13,383 nucleotides of DNA from CAYUXF01 sp964448755 (GCA_964448755.1 CAYUXF010000043.1:1-13383), one strand, 5' to 3'; positions 1-8,144 are shown, counted from the stretch's first letter. Made by a program: numbers and translations. The notes: generated from the letters alone by a model not told the origin.

Positions 1-96
1 AGTGATCCAGGTTAACATTGAATAAATTGGATCATCCTCCTGTATAAAATCTACTAGAATTCTTTTAAATATTTCTTTATGATTGTTTTTAGTCAT
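1..96 (-). CDS. Probable IS256-family (mutator) transposase, N-terminal fragment
   Basis: The first 32 codons of a gene are visible; the rest lies left of the window. The start is ATG at 94-96, with AAGGAG at 103-108 (minus strand) six bases upstream, a strong ribosome binding site. The peptide contains EDDPIYSMLTWI, resembling the short acidic stretch followed by 'ML-W' near the N-terminus of many IS256-type transposases, just before their conserved glutamate/alanine-rich segment. The DDE catalytic residues are not in view. The call rests on this short match and on the fact that the element interrupts another gene. It could be a different transposase family or an unrelated small gene. Confidence 0.45.
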   Translation of the reverse strand, partial: MTKNNHKEIFKRILVDFIQEDDPIYSMLTWIT

Positions 97-110
97 CGTA
101 CGCTCCTTTT

Positions 111-131
111 TTAAGTTATTGCCTAACTTAA
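111..131. repeat. Perfect 8-bp inverted repeat in the IS leader
   Basis: TTAAGTTA (111-118) and TAACTTAA (124-131) are perfect complements separated by five bases. In a transposase mRNA read through from outside the element, this hairpin would lie just before the AAGGAG ribosome binding site. A CTC next to the outer arm could also pair with the GAG of that site. It may limit transposase translation from read-through transcripts, as known for some other IS elements. That role is inference. Confidence 0.45.
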
Positions 132-144
132 GAGTTTACGATGA

Positions 145-942
145 CCCTTTCAAATTTCAAAATTGCGAACTTTAATTTACACTACCAGAGAAATTCATAG
201 AAAAATAAAAAAGAAGATAGAAAAAAAATTTAAATTTCCTTTCTATGTGCAGGGAGGTGTTCCTGCTCGATCATCAATTAGTAATGCCAAAAAACATGTC
301 AACAAATATGTTGTTATGAATATTGATATTAAAGATTTTTTTCCTAGTGTAACAGAGAAAATGGTGTTTGATGGATTGGTTTGTCGTGGAGCAGAACATA
401 ACACGGCTCTGTATATTGCGAAAATATGTTCTTTCCGAAATGGGCTGCCGCAAGGATCTCCTCTAAGTTGTTTGCTTGCTAATTTTGCGTTATGGAAAAT
501 TGATATAGATATACTTAGAATATGTAGAAAAAAACAATTAGTTTATACCAGATATATTGATGATATTTCTATTTCTGCAGATAAGGATATTAGATCTCTT
601 AAAGGAGTATTTTTTAATATTATAAAAGGCAATGGGTTTGAAATTTCAGAAAAAAAATATTCCTGCAAAAAAAATGGAACCAAGCAAATTGTTACAGGTA
701 TTGTTGTTAATCATAAATTAAGTCCAGACAAGAAATACACGAGACTTTTAAAAAATGAAATTAGAAGTTGCTGGATTAAAGATAATATAGAAATCATTGC
801 TGCTAGTTACGGGTTTACAAAAAAACAATTGAAAAATAACTTTTTTGGTAGAATTAACTTTGTTGAACAAATTAATAAAAAAATAGCTAGAGAAATAAGA
901 GGACTATTAACAAAAATCAATCAAAATGACTGGGAAGATTGA
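145..942 (+). pseudogene. Retron-type reverse transcriptase, 5'-truncated at the IS junction
   Basis: RNA-dependent DNA polymerase core. The frame is open from 145 (TGA at 142-144). Numbering from a TTG at 163, it shows NAKKH at 41-45, motif A NIDIKDFF with catalytic Asp55, LPQGSPLS at 95-102, YIDD at 131-134 (catalytic Asp133/134) and VTG at 177-179, then a C-terminal 'GRINFVEQINK' segment. NAxxH together with VTG is the known hallmark of retron RTs. Family members are about 300-330 residues with YxDD near 190-200, so roughly 60 N-terminal residues are missing, including the segment that normally carries a KK-GG-R motif. No ribosome binding site precedes the TTG. No msr-msd RNA or effector gene is visible; if they existed they lie left of the IS. 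The stretch is strikingly A-rich compared with the genes to the right, consistent with transfer. It is probably inactive, although every catalytic residue survives. Confidence 0.8.
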
Positions 943-943
943 T

Positions 944-3679
944 TTAGATACTTTCACCAAACACACTCTGTAAGACATTCTTAAAAAACAGCATATAAAA
1001 ATTGCCGCGGTTCTTTTTGTGTTCATTCTCATTTTGCAATGAGGCGAGCAACTCTTTTTCCAACTGCAGATCTTTTACAAAAATATTTATTTGCGGGCTC
1101 TCTTTTCTGATCTGTTCTATCTCTACCAGCGAGGTTTTCGGTTCCAGGCTGGCAAAAAGTGCCGAAATTGCTTTAAAAGTGCCGTGATACTCATTTAGAT
1201 CGACTTTATTGATAGCGGCATTGCCGGTGCTGAAGTCATAACACAGCGGAATCTCCTGCAGCTTTGTTAAAAATCTTTTTTCCGGTTCTGTTTTTTTGCC
1301 GATACTCTCGGCGAGAACTACTCTGAAATTGATATTTTCTTTATTGTCGAGATAGCATTCGATAAAATCGTCACCGACAATGCTGAAGTATTTCCAGATA
1401 TATTTAAAAACGGTCAGCAATTCCTGTTGATTCTTTGTAATTGGAATTTCCATCGCGCCGCGGCGAAAATAAAAAGAGCTTCCTTTTTTTATGACATAGA
1501 TGCGGCCGAGCCCGGCGATTTTCTTTCTTAAAATGGTTTCATATCGCGGATTTTTTTTGATCAATATTCTGTTGATCTCCGGATATTTTTTAAAGATCTC
1601 TTTGTTTAATAATAAGGCTATTTCGGTGATCTTTTCTTGCGGAAAGGCAGGGTTGATATGGGCAAAGGCGCTGAGCGATCTCTCAATACTTTCAATAATT
1701 AAGGCGGTTCGCTCCGGCCATTTTTCTATAATGAACTCTGTCAGTATTTTTATGCTTATTTCAAAGGCTTCTATAATAGAGATGGTTTCTTCCTGTTGGC
1801 TTCTATTAAAAAGTGCATAGAGCCGCTGGTCTTTATAAATAGTTTCTATTTCCTGGATAGCGGCAATTATGTGCGGCAAGGCTATTGTTGCTTTTTTAGT
1901 TTTATTGAGAGTAACTTTGTTAAAATGGTTTGCGGCGTTTTTTAATAACAAGTAATAGTTTGCGTTGTTTTTTAATGAGAAAAACTCCTTATCTTTTAAT
2001 TTTTTAAAGCCGCGGATAAAGTCTGTTGCCTCTTTCCTCTTTTTCTCATAATCGGCGAGCGAGTTTTTTGAAATATCATTTAGGTCTTTTTTGTTGTTTT
2101 CTTTGTTGGCCAGTTCTTTTTGGATATTTTCTACTAACAGCGTATTGTATTTAAGGTAAACGGTGTCTTCTATTTCTCTTTTAGCCGCGTAAAGATTTTC
2201 CGGTTGTTCCTGCTTTATTTTTATAGCGGCCAGCTCCTGCAAAATAATATCGCGCAGCGGTTTGGTTGTATTTTTAATATAATCGGGCAACTCTTTTTCG
2301 ATCTTTTTTATTTCTCTATTTAGAATATGCTGAAATTGCCGTGTGTAAAAGCCGGTTATTTTATAAGCGGCGGTGGTAAAGTCGTTAAAACCGGGAGAAA
2401 TGGCCTCTAGAATGCCTTTAATGTTTTCGTCCATAATTTCAAGCTGTTCTTCTATTTCTTGTGTGGCCGGCCTGGTCTGCAGAAAAGAATTTTTATGGCC
2501 GATCAATAGTTGATATATTTCCGTGATCTTTTCATAGTATTCAATGATATTTTTATTGCTGTTTTTTTGCGCCAGCTCATTTAGCTCTGATCGTTTTTTT
2601 GTCAGAACGGGCAATAAGTTTTTATGGCCCGGCGCTGGCAAAAGAAGCGTGTCTGTTTGCCGGAGTGGCTGTGCTATTTCGGACGCTTCGGCCTTTAATA
2701 GTTGAGTCATGTATACCGATTTGGTTGTCAGTGCGGCATGAAAGAGCTTCAGGTCAGCTATTTTGAGCTTGAATTGTTCGAGAGCTTTTACTATTTCATT
2801 GAGGCACAGATAGGCGAATGTGTCTTGCCGGTTGTTTTTGGCAAAAAACTCTTCGAATAGCGTGCGATCATAATTATTGAATGTCAGTAAAGAGACCGCC
2901 TCAAAGATCTCCTCTTTTTTTGTTGTTGATATGTCGAGAAGTTTTTTTGCTTTTTCATAGCGGCCGTTCTTGAGATAAAAAATATCCTGTCTGATCGTGC
3001 TTTGGGTGCTTAAGATAGAGTTCAATAACAGTTGCTGGTCGGTATTAGTAAATTGTTTAATTAAAGCATCTATTTGTTCTTCGATCTTTTTGTTTTTTAT
3101 ATATTCAAGAACCTGCTGCTGCATAATGATAAATGGCTGGGTATTAAAATTTTCCGGCAGGCGCATTTCACACAGTGAAAAATCTGTGATCAGGTCTATC
3201 AGTTCAGCGAGATCTGCCGGCTGTTTTTTCTGTAGCGATCTTATTTTTTCAGATAATTCGGCTATTTCGCTGCCATTTTCGTGAATTTTTTTTAGTTCTT
3301 CATAACGCAGTTTGCTTGATGGACTGTTGGCATAAGGGAAGATTCGCGAAAAATAGAGCCAGATGCTTTTGTTTGGCAGATATTCTTCTTTTAAGTAGCT
3401 TTGCAATGTATTGTTTTTTTCAATAGTGCGGATAAATGCGTTGAATTTGAAGTTAGCAGTATCCTGGAGCAGCGAGACTAACGATTTCTTGTAGCCGGGG
3501 AAGCTTTCTTGATGAATCTCTTGATATATCCCTGAGATCCATTGCAGCGGCAACGAACTTGAGCTGGTCAGCGTCTCTGTTAGAAGCGTGTTGATAAGTG
3601 GGTCGTTTCCGGGGGAAAAACTTCTTCTAGAGAAAATAACCGGGTAAAACCCTTCTGCTGTCATTATCTTTTTTTGCAT
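944..3679 (-). CDS. Large helical protein of unknown function (about 911 residues)
   Basis: I do not recognise a family. From ATG 3679 the product begins MQKKIMTAEGF; another ATG lies at 3664. The frame extends to a TTG at 3733, but that codon overlaps a plausible -10 box, so it is unlikely to be used. No start has a good ribosome binding site (AGAGG at 3694-3698 is 14 bases from ATG 3679). The sequence is soluble-looking, with no signal peptide or membrane segment, and is rich in Lys, Glu, Leu and Ile. Long amphipathic helices dominate the middle, including a very charged stretch about two thirds of the way along. The last 200 residues are more beta-like, with a short 'RIYVIKKGSSFYFRRG' segment. 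No nucleotide-binding P-loop or obvious catalytic motif is seen. Codon use resembles the housekeeping neighbours more than the RT. It converges on the RT fragment with one base between the stop codons. Confidence 0.75.
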   Translation of the reverse strand: MQKKIMTAEGFYPVIFSRRSFSPGNDPLINTLLTETLTSSSSLPLQWISGIYQEIHQESFPGYKKSLVSLLQDTANFKFNAFIRTIEKNNTLQSYLKEEYLPNKSIWLYFSRIFPYANSPSSKLRYEELKKIHENGSEIAELSEKIRSLQKKQPADLAELIDLITDFSLCEMRLPENFNTQPFIIMQQQVLEYIKNKKIEEQIDALIKQFTNTDQQLLLNSILSTQSTIRQDIFYLKNGRYEKAKKLLDISTTKKEEIFEAVSLLTFNNYDRTLFEEFFAKNNRQDTFAYLCLNEIVKALEQFKLKIADLKLFHAALTTKSVYMTQLLKAEASEIAQPLRQTDTLLLPAPGHKNLLPVLTKKRSELNELAQKNSNKNIIEYYEKITEIYQLLIGHKNSFLQTRPATQEIEEQLEIMDENIKGILEAISPGFNDFTTAAYKITGFYTRQFQHILNREIKKIEKELPDYIKNTTKPLRDIILQELAAIKIKQEQPENLYAAKREIEDTVYLKYNTLLVENIQKELANKENNKKDLNDISKNSLADYEKKRKEATDFIRGFKKLKDKEFFSLKNNANYYLLLKNAANHFNKVTLNKTKKATIALPHIIAAIQEIETIYKDQRLYALFNRSQQEETISIIEAFEISIKILTEFIIEKWPERTALIIESIERSLSAFAHINPAFPQEKITEIALLLNKEIFKKYPEINRILIKKNPRYETILRKKIAGLGRIYVIKKGSSFYFRRGAMEIPITKNQQELLTVFKYIWKYFSIVGDDFIECYLDNKENINFRVVLAESIGKKTEPEKRFLTKLQEIPLCYDFSTGNAAINKVDLNEYHGTFKAISALFASLEPKTSLVEIEQIRKESPQINIFVKDLQLEKELLASLQNENEHKKNRGNFYMLFFKNVLQSVFGESI

Positions 3680-3723
3680 AACTTGAACGATAACCTCTAT
3701 ATTTATTTTGACTGCTTTTTTGT

Positions 3724-3753
3724 ATATTAGCAAAAAGAGAAAAAAACTGCCAA
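3724..3753 (-). promoter_or_regulatory. Putative sigma70 promoter of the large unknown gene
   Basis: On the minus strand, TTGGCA (3748-3753, five of six consensus bases) and TAATAT (3724-3729, four of six) are separated by 18 bases. Transcription would start near 3717, about 38 bases before ATG 3679. This argues against the upstream TTG start at 3733. It also suggests the gene need not depend on read-through from carA. Confidence 0.5.
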
Positions 3754-3811
3754 TAACGCTTAAACAGTGTTAATAGTTTATCGAAAGTTCTTGTAAAAGA
3801 TTACAAATTTT

Positions 3812-4906
3812 TTAGCCGGCCGCTTTTTTTATATATTCGACAAAGCGAGCAAATAGATAGCTGGCGTCGTGCGGGCCGGGTGCCGCTTCGGGGTGATATT
3901 GTACGCAAAAGACCGGTTTTTCTTTGTGTGCGATACCTTCAATTGTCTGGTCGTTCAAATTAATATGCGTTACTTCTACCGGCAAGCCGTGCAGACTTTC
4001 CGGTTTGACCGAAAAACCGTGGTTTTGAGCGGTGATCTCTACCGAACCGGTAATAAAATCTTTGACCGGCTGATTGCCGCCGCGGTGTCCGAATTTCAAT
4101 TTATACGTTTCGGCGCCGAGTGCCAGATTAATGATCTGATGTCCCAGGCAGATACCGAAGATCGGCTTGCCCGAAGCGATCAGTTTTTTGGTATTTTCTA
4201 TAGCGTAAGTTACGGCCGCCGGGTCGCCTGGTCCGTTAGAGAGAAAAATTCCGTCGGGATTCTCGGCCAAAACCTCTTCTGCTGGGGTATTGGCTGGCAC
4301 AACAGTAACTTGCAAGCCAGCGTCACGCAGCATATTTAAAATATTCAATTTGGCGCCGAAATCATAGGCAATTACTTTATATTTGCCCTGATCGGAAAAA
4401 ACATATTTTTTCTTAGTGGTTACGCTACTGGCTAGATCTTGCCCTGCCATTTGCGGTGAGGCGAGGACTTTTTTCAGGAGCGATTTTTCGTCGAGATCTA
4501 TAGCTGAAATAATGCCGCGCATCGCCCCTTTATCGCGCAAGTGTCTGGTTAATTTGCGGGTGTCGACACCTTCAATGCCTGGTATTTGGAACTCTTGTAA
4601 AAAATCATCGAGCGATCTTTCGGCGCGCCAGTTTTCATAGACCTGACTGTATTCTCTGACGACAAAACCCTTCATAAAAGGCTTGGCGGTCTGCATGTCT
4701 AGCGCCGTTGTTCCGTAATTGCCGATCATGACACTGGTCATAGTGATAATTTGTCCGGCATAAGAGGGGTCGGAGATAATTTCCTGATAACCGTACATTG
4801 AAGTATTAAAACAAACTTCGCCACAGGCTTCACCGGCATAGCCAAAAGCGTAGCCGTTAAATTTTGTGCCGTCTTCCAGGAGTAATATTGCTTTTTTTCT
4901 TTCCAT
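3812..4906 (-). CDS. carA: Carbamoyl-phosphate synthase small (glutaminase) subunit
   Basis: Hydrolyses glutamine and channels ammonia to the large subunit CarB, making carbamoyl phosphate for pyrimidine and arginine synthesis in the cytoplasm. The 364-residue length is normal. The N-terminal CarA domain (about 1-140, with FNTSMYGYQEIISDPSY near 33-49 and GIEGVDTRKLTRHLR near 110-124) is followed by a class I glutamine amidotransferase domain (about 177-360). That domain holds the oxyanion motif SNGPGDP (223-229), nucleophile Cys253 in GICLGHQ, and His338/Glu340 in QYHPEAAPGPHD, so the triad is complete. CarB is not in the window, so the two subunits are either separated or carB lies elsewhere. 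The gene lies 72 bases downstream of tRNA-Cys on the same strand with no terminator in between. The ribosome binding site before ATG 4906 is weak. Confidence 0.96.
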   Translation of the reverse strand: MERKKAILLLEDGTKFNGYAFGYAGEACGEVCFNTSMYGYQEIISDPSYAGQIITMTSVMIGNYGTTALDMQTAKPFMKGFVVREYSQVYENWRAERSLDDFLQEFQIPGIEGVDTRKLTRHLRDKGAMRGIISAIDLDEKSLLKKVLASPQMAGQDLASSVTTKKKYVFSDQGKYKVIAYDFGAKLNILNMLRDAGLQVTVVPANTPAEEVLAENPDGIFLSNGPGDPAAVTYAIENTKKLIASGKPIFGICLGHQIINLALGAETYKLKFGHRGGNQPVKDFITGSVEITAQNHGFSVKPESLHGLPVEVTHINLNDQTIEGIAHKEKPVFCVQYHPEAAPGPHDASYLFARFVEYIKKAAG

Positions 4907-4978
4907 ATAATACCAGTATTTTAGCCGTTCCTAATAATTGAGAGGGATTTTACACTATAAACGGCAATCGTGAAAGTG

Positions 4979-5052
4979 TGGAGGCGACGAGCGGATTCGA
5001 ACCGCTGTAGAGGCCTTTGCAGGGCCCAGCCTAGCCTCTCGGCCACGTCGCC
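4979..5052 (-). tRNA. tRNA-Cys (GCA)
   Basis: The minus strand folds as a complete cloverleaf. Acceptor arm GGCGACG pairs with CGTCGCC. The anticodon stem GGGCC/GGCCT encloses loop CTGCAAA with anticodon GCA. The T arm is AGCGG-TTCGAAT-CCGCT. The discriminator base is U73, a known identity element for cysteinyl-tRNA synthetase. The 3' CCA is encoded in the DNA (4979-4981). The body is 71 nt plus CCA, normal for tRNA-Cys. It sits between glmS and carA with its own promoter. Confidence 0.97.
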
Positions 5053-5073
5053 ACACAACGAACAGGGACGAAG

Positions 5074-5102
5074 ATTATAAGGTAAATAACCGATAAATTC
5101 AA
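5074..5102 (-). promoter_or_regulatory. Promoter of tRNA-Cys
   Basis: On the minus strand, TTGAAT (5097-5102) and a perfect TATAAT (5074-5079) are spaced 17 bases apart. Transcription would begin near 5067, about 15 bases before the mature tRNA 5' end. The promoter sits just beyond the glmS stop codon. It could also serve carA, which follows with no evident terminator after the tRNA. Confidence 0.65.
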
Positions 5103-5112
5103 TCGGCAGAAG

Positions 5113-6951
5113 TTATTCTACCGTAACGCTTTTAGCTAAATTACGCGGCTGGTCGACCGAACACCCTTTTTCTACGGCAATATAGTAAGCCAGGAGCTGC
5201 AGCGGGATGACAGCTAAGATAGTAGAGAGCGATTCTGATGTTTCTGGTATTTCAATGATATGTTTTAATTTTTGGTGGATATCTTTGTTCCCTTCGGTGG
5301 CAATGGCAATTACTTTGCCGCCGCGGGCCTTGATTTCCATAATATTGGACATTACTTTTTCATACCGTCTGCCGCGAAAAGCCAGAACGACTGTCGGCAT
5401 ATTCTCGTCTATTAAGGCGATAGGGCCGTGTTTCATTTCAGCAGCCGGGTAACCTTCGGCATGAATATAGGAAATTTCTTTGAGTTTTAACGCTCCTTCA
5501 AGCGCTATCGGGTAACCGACACCGCGACCCAGATAAAGAACATTGTGTCTTTTGGCCATTTTTTTGGCGAGATCTTTAATATGCTCTATTTGACTGAAGA
5601 TCTTGGTTATCTGATTGGGGATCTTGCGCAAGCGGTCGAGCATGGCGATAGTTTTTTCTTCAGTAATGGCATGGCGCAACTGTCCCATATAAATAGAGAA
5701 TAGTAACAAGACCACGATTTGCGTTGTGAAAGCCTTGGTAGAGGCGACACCGATTTCGCGTCCCGCATAAGTGTAGAGGACAATATCAGAATCTCTATCG
5801 ATAGTGGAGTTAGGGACATTTACTATAGAAAGAACTTTGGCGCCGCAAGACTGGGCCTCGCCAATGGCGGCCAGCGTGTCGGCGGTCTCGCCAGACTGGC
5901 TGATCGTAATAACGAGTGTTTTCTCGTCGAGGATGGGGTCACGATAGCGGAATTCCGCGGCATACTCTACCTCTACCGGGATACGGGCATATTTTTCCAG
6001 GAAATATTCGCCATCTAGACCGGCGTGCCAGGAGGTACCGCAAGCGGCAATAATTATTCTCTTAACGTTGGCCAAATATTCGCGGTGTTCTTCCAGTTCT
6101 TTGAAGATAACCTCATCATTAGCGGCGGAGATTCGTCCGTCAATCGTGTCTTGAATGGCACGCGGCTGTTCAAAGATCTCTTTGAGCATATAGTGTTCAA
6201 ATTCCCCTTTGTCGATATCTTCGGGGTTAAGTGAAAGTTCTTTTGTTTCGTAAGAGACCTCTTTGCCGCTTAAATTCCGGAGCTTTAGTCCCTCTTTTGT
6301 AATAATGCCAACCTGTTGATCTTGCAGATAAACAGCCTTGTTCGTGTATTTAATAAAGGGGATGGCGTCGGAAGCTAAAAAGACCTCATTTTTGCCCAGT
6401 CCGACACAAAGCGGCGAAGAATTTTTAGCAACAACTATCTTTCCATTCTCTTTAGCGGAAATTACCGCAATGGCGTATGCTCCTTCAACATTTTGGAGCG
6501 CCAGAGAAACCGCCTCTTCCAGCGGTCCGTCCTGACGATAATAAAGGCCAATTAGCTGTGCTAGAACCTCGGTATCTGTTTCGGAGCGAAAGACGATGCC
6601 TTCTTCCTCTAGCTTTATTTTTAAAGTAGTGAAATTCTCTATAATGCCGTTATGGACGAGCGTAATTTGGCGTGCATCATCCTGATGAGGGTGGCTGTTT
6701 TCTGTAGAAGGGACGCCGTGCGTTGCCCAGCGGGTATGGCCAATACAAATGCTGCCGCTTAATTTTTGCCCTTTGAGTTTTTCTTCCAGGGCGCTGATCT
6801 TGCCGATGGTTTTTACGACCGTGACCTGCTCGGCATCTTTAACTGCTACACCGGCAGAATCGTAGCCGCGATACTCGAGCAATTTTAAGCCATTAACTGT
6901 TAATTCTAATGATCTACCGGGGTCGCCAATGTACCCGACAATGCCGCACAT
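5113..6951 (-). CDS. glmS: Glutamine--fructose-6-phosphate aminotransferase (isomerizing)
   Basis: Converts fructose-6-phosphate and glutamine to glucosamine-6-phosphate, the entry step to UDP-GlcNAc for peptidoglycan and other glycans. The 612-residue length is typical. The class II amidotransferase domain starts MCGIVGYIG, so Cys2 becomes the N-terminal nucleophile after Met removal. GHTRWATHG (71-79) and HNGIIEN (100-106) are also present. Two SIS isomerase domains follow, with AACGTS (302-307), SQSGET (351-356), EIGVASTKAFT (399-409) and, in the second, a YPAAEMKHGPIALI segment near 500. The C-terminus QPRNLAKSVTVE is the conserved end that shapes the active site and ammonia channel. The start ATG has AGGAG six bases upstream. 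It is transcribed divergently from gap. The 5' leader is only about 35 bases, too short for a glmS ribozyme. Confidence 0.98.
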   Translation of the reverse strand: MCGIVGYIGDPGRSLELTVNGLKLLEYRGYDSAGVAVKDAEQVTVVKTIGKISALEEKLKGQKLSGSICIGHTRWATHGVPSTENSHPHQDDARQITLVHNGIIENFTTLKIKLEEEGIVFRSETDTEVLAQLIGLYYRQDGPLEEAVSLALQNVEGAYAIAVISAKENGKIVVAKNSSPLCVGLGKNEVFLASDAIPFIKYTNKAVYLQDQQVGIITKEGLKLRNLSGKEVSYETKELSLNPEDIDKGEFEHYMLKEIFEQPRAIQDTIDGRISAANDEVIFKELEEHREYLANVKRIIIAACGTSWHAGLDGEYFLEKYARIPVEVEYAAEFRYRDPILDEKTLVITISQSGETADTLAAIGEAQSCGAKVLSIVNVPNSTIDRDSDIVLYTYAGREIGVASTKAFTTQIVVLLLFSIYMGQLRHAITEEKTIAMLDRLRKIPNQITKIFSQIEHIKDLAKKMAKRHNVLYLGRGVGYPIALEGALKLKEISYIHAEGYPAAEMKHGPIALIDENMPTVVLAFRGRRYEKVMSNIMEIKARGGKVIAIATEGNKDIHQKLKHIIEIPETSESLSTILAVIPLQLLAYYIAVEKGCSVDQPRNLAKSVTVE

Positions 6952-6992
6952 GAAAAGCTCCTTTAATTGAAAAATGGTTTAAGATTGCGGCG

Positions 6993-7022
6993 ATTATAGC
7001 ATAGCTTAAAATGAAAGATAAA
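6993..7022 (-). promoter_or_regulatory. Promoter of glmS
   Basis: The minus strand carries a perfect TATAAT at 6993-6998 and a weak TTTATC at 7017-7022, 18 bases apart. The predicted leader to ATG 6951 is about 35 bases and contains AGGAG. The -35 box lies only about 10 bases from the -35 box of the divergent gap promoter, so one regulator or supercoiling could affect both. Confidence 0.55.
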
Positions 7023-7032
7023 GAATTTTCCA

Positions 7033-7062
7033 TAGACAAAAAGCGGCCGCTATTGTTATAAT
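7033..7062 (+). promoter_or_regulatory. Promoter of gap
   Basis: TAGACA (7033-7038, five of six consensus bases) and perfect TATAAT (7057-7062) are separated by 18 bases. Transcription would start near 7069 and give a short leader with AGGAGG at 7092-7097, six bases before ATG 7104. This is the strongest promoter plus ribosome binding site pair in the window, fitting a highly expressed glycolytic gene. Confidence 0.75.
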
Positions 7063-7103
7063 CGCACCTCAAATTTTGGGGAATTTATATTAGGAGGAAA
7101 ATC

Positions 7104-8108
7104 ATGGTAAAAGTTGCAATTAACGGGTTCGGCAGAATTGGCAGAAATGTTATGAGAGCTGCGCAAGGTAGAAAGGGCATTGAGATCGTTGCTATTAACG
7201 ACCTTACTAATGCCGAAACACTGGGCCATCTTTTAAAGTATGATTCAGTTCACGGTAAATTTGACGGTACAGTTGAAGTTAAAGAAGATGCTTTGATCGT
7301 TAACGGTAAAGAGGTAAAAATACTGGCACAGAGAGAGCCGGAAAAACTGCCTTGGAAAGACCTTGGCGTAGAGATCGTTGTTGAATCTACCGGTTTTTTT
7401 ACTACCAGAGAAGGCGCCGCTAAGCACATAGAAGCTGGTGCTAAAAAAGTTATTATTTCTGCTCCCGCTAAGAACGAAGATATTACAATTGTACTTGGTG
7501 TTAATCAGGACAAATATGATCCAGCCAAACACCAGATAATTTCTAACGCTTCTTGTACAACAAACTGTTTAGCTCCTTTTGCTAAAGTTCTTAACGACAA
7601 TTTTAAAATTGTTAAAGGCGCTATGACAACAGTTCACTCTTATACTAACGATCAGAGAATTCTTGACCTGCCGCACAGTGACTTGCGCAGAGCAAGAGCT
7701 GCTGCTCAATCAATTATCCCGACAACGACCGGCGCTGCTAAAGCTGTTTCGCTGGTATTACCTGAACTTAAAGGTAAGTTAGACGGCTTTGCTATGCGCG
7801 TTCCTACGCCGAACGTTTCGGTTGTTGATCTGGTAGTTGAAGTTGAAAAAGCTACAACTAAAGAAGAAGTTAACGCTGCGTTAAAAGCTGCTGCTAACGG
7901 TGAGCTTAAAGGTATTATGGATTATACAGAAGAGCCCGTTGTTTCTGTAGATTTCATGTCTAACCCGGTTTCTTCTACTATTGATTCTGCCTTAACAATG
8001 GTTATTGGCGGCAATATGGTTAAAGTTATTTCCTGGTATGATAACGAAATGGGTTATTCAACCAGAGTTGTAGACTTAATGGAGTTTATTGCTTCTAAAG
8101 GTCTGTAA
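7104..8108 (+). CDS. gap: Glyceraldehyde-3-phosphate dehydrogenase, type I, NAD-dependent
   Basis: Oxidises and phosphorylates glyceraldehyde-3-phosphate to 1,3-bisphosphoglycerate, reducing NAD, in glycolysis; it can also run in reverse. The 334-residue length is normal. The N-terminal Rossmann motif is INGFGRIGRN (6-15). Asp33 in AINDL marks NAD rather than NADP preference. Catalytic Cys151 lies in SNASCTTNCLAP (148-158) and His178 in TVHSYT. The C-terminus carries SWYDNEMGYS. It is a single-gene unit: its own promoter, strong ribosome binding site and a terminator right after it, with no pgk or tpi nearby. Codon choice differs visibly from neighbours, with repeated GCT, GTT and GGT/GGC codons, as expected under selection for high expression rather than transfer. 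Confidence 0.98.
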   Translation: MVKVAINGFGRIGRNVMRAAQGRKGIEIVAINDLTNAETLGHLLKYDSVHGKFDGTVEVKEDALIVNGKEVKILAQREPEKLPWKDLGVEIVVESTGFFTTREGAAKHIEAGAKKVIISAPAKNEDITIVLGVNQDKYDPAKHQIISNASCTTNCLAPFAKVLNDNFKIVKGAMTTVHSYTNDQRILDLPHSDLRRARAAAQSIIPTTTGAAKAVSLVLPELKGKLDGFAMRVPTPNVSVVDLVVEVEKATTKEEVNAALKAAANGELKGIMDYTEEPVVSVDFMSNPVSSTIDSALTMVIGGNMVKVISWYDNEMGYSTRVVDLMEFIASKGL

Positions 8109-8144
8109 TTTTTAGCTGATTTTAGTTAAAAATTTAAAATAAAA

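Larger units (their letters stand above)
1..149 (-). mobile_element. One end of a probable IS256-family insertion sequence
   Basis: A transposase-like N-terminus reads leftward off the window edge from position 96. The roughly 50 bases between its start codon and the RT fragment look like an IS tip plus leader. The outer end is placed near 149 because a retron-type RT reading frame resumes there without its N-terminus. The start AAGGGTCATCGTAAACTC (minus strand) resembles mutator-type terminal repeats in general character, but the other end is outside the window. Neither the inverted repeat nor a target duplication can be checked, so the boundary is inferred to within about 10 bases. Confidence 0.45.

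Noticed and set aside
145..942. Reverse transcriptase as a group II intron or diversity-generating element
   Set aside because: No maturase domain follows the RT core, no template/variable repeat pair is seen nearby, and NAxxH plus VTG point to retrons.
1500..1820. Plus-strand reading frames inside the large minus-strand gene and similar frames opposite carA and glmS
   Set aside because: They are antisense to long, coherent coding sequences, have no ribosome binding sites and no recognisable motifs.
3680..3733. TTG 3733 as start of the large unknown protein
   Set aside because: The codon overlaps a -10 box, has no ribosome binding site, and the 18 added residues look unstructured.
3791..3806. 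Hairpin TTGTAA-AAGA-TTACAA downstream of carA as a terminator
   Set aside because: The stem is AT-only and short, and on the minus strand it is not followed by a T run, so it does not qualify for ending carA transcription.
6952..6992. glmS ribozyme upstream of glmS
   Set aside because: The leader from the predicted start point to the ATG is about 35 bases, far too short for the ribozyme core.
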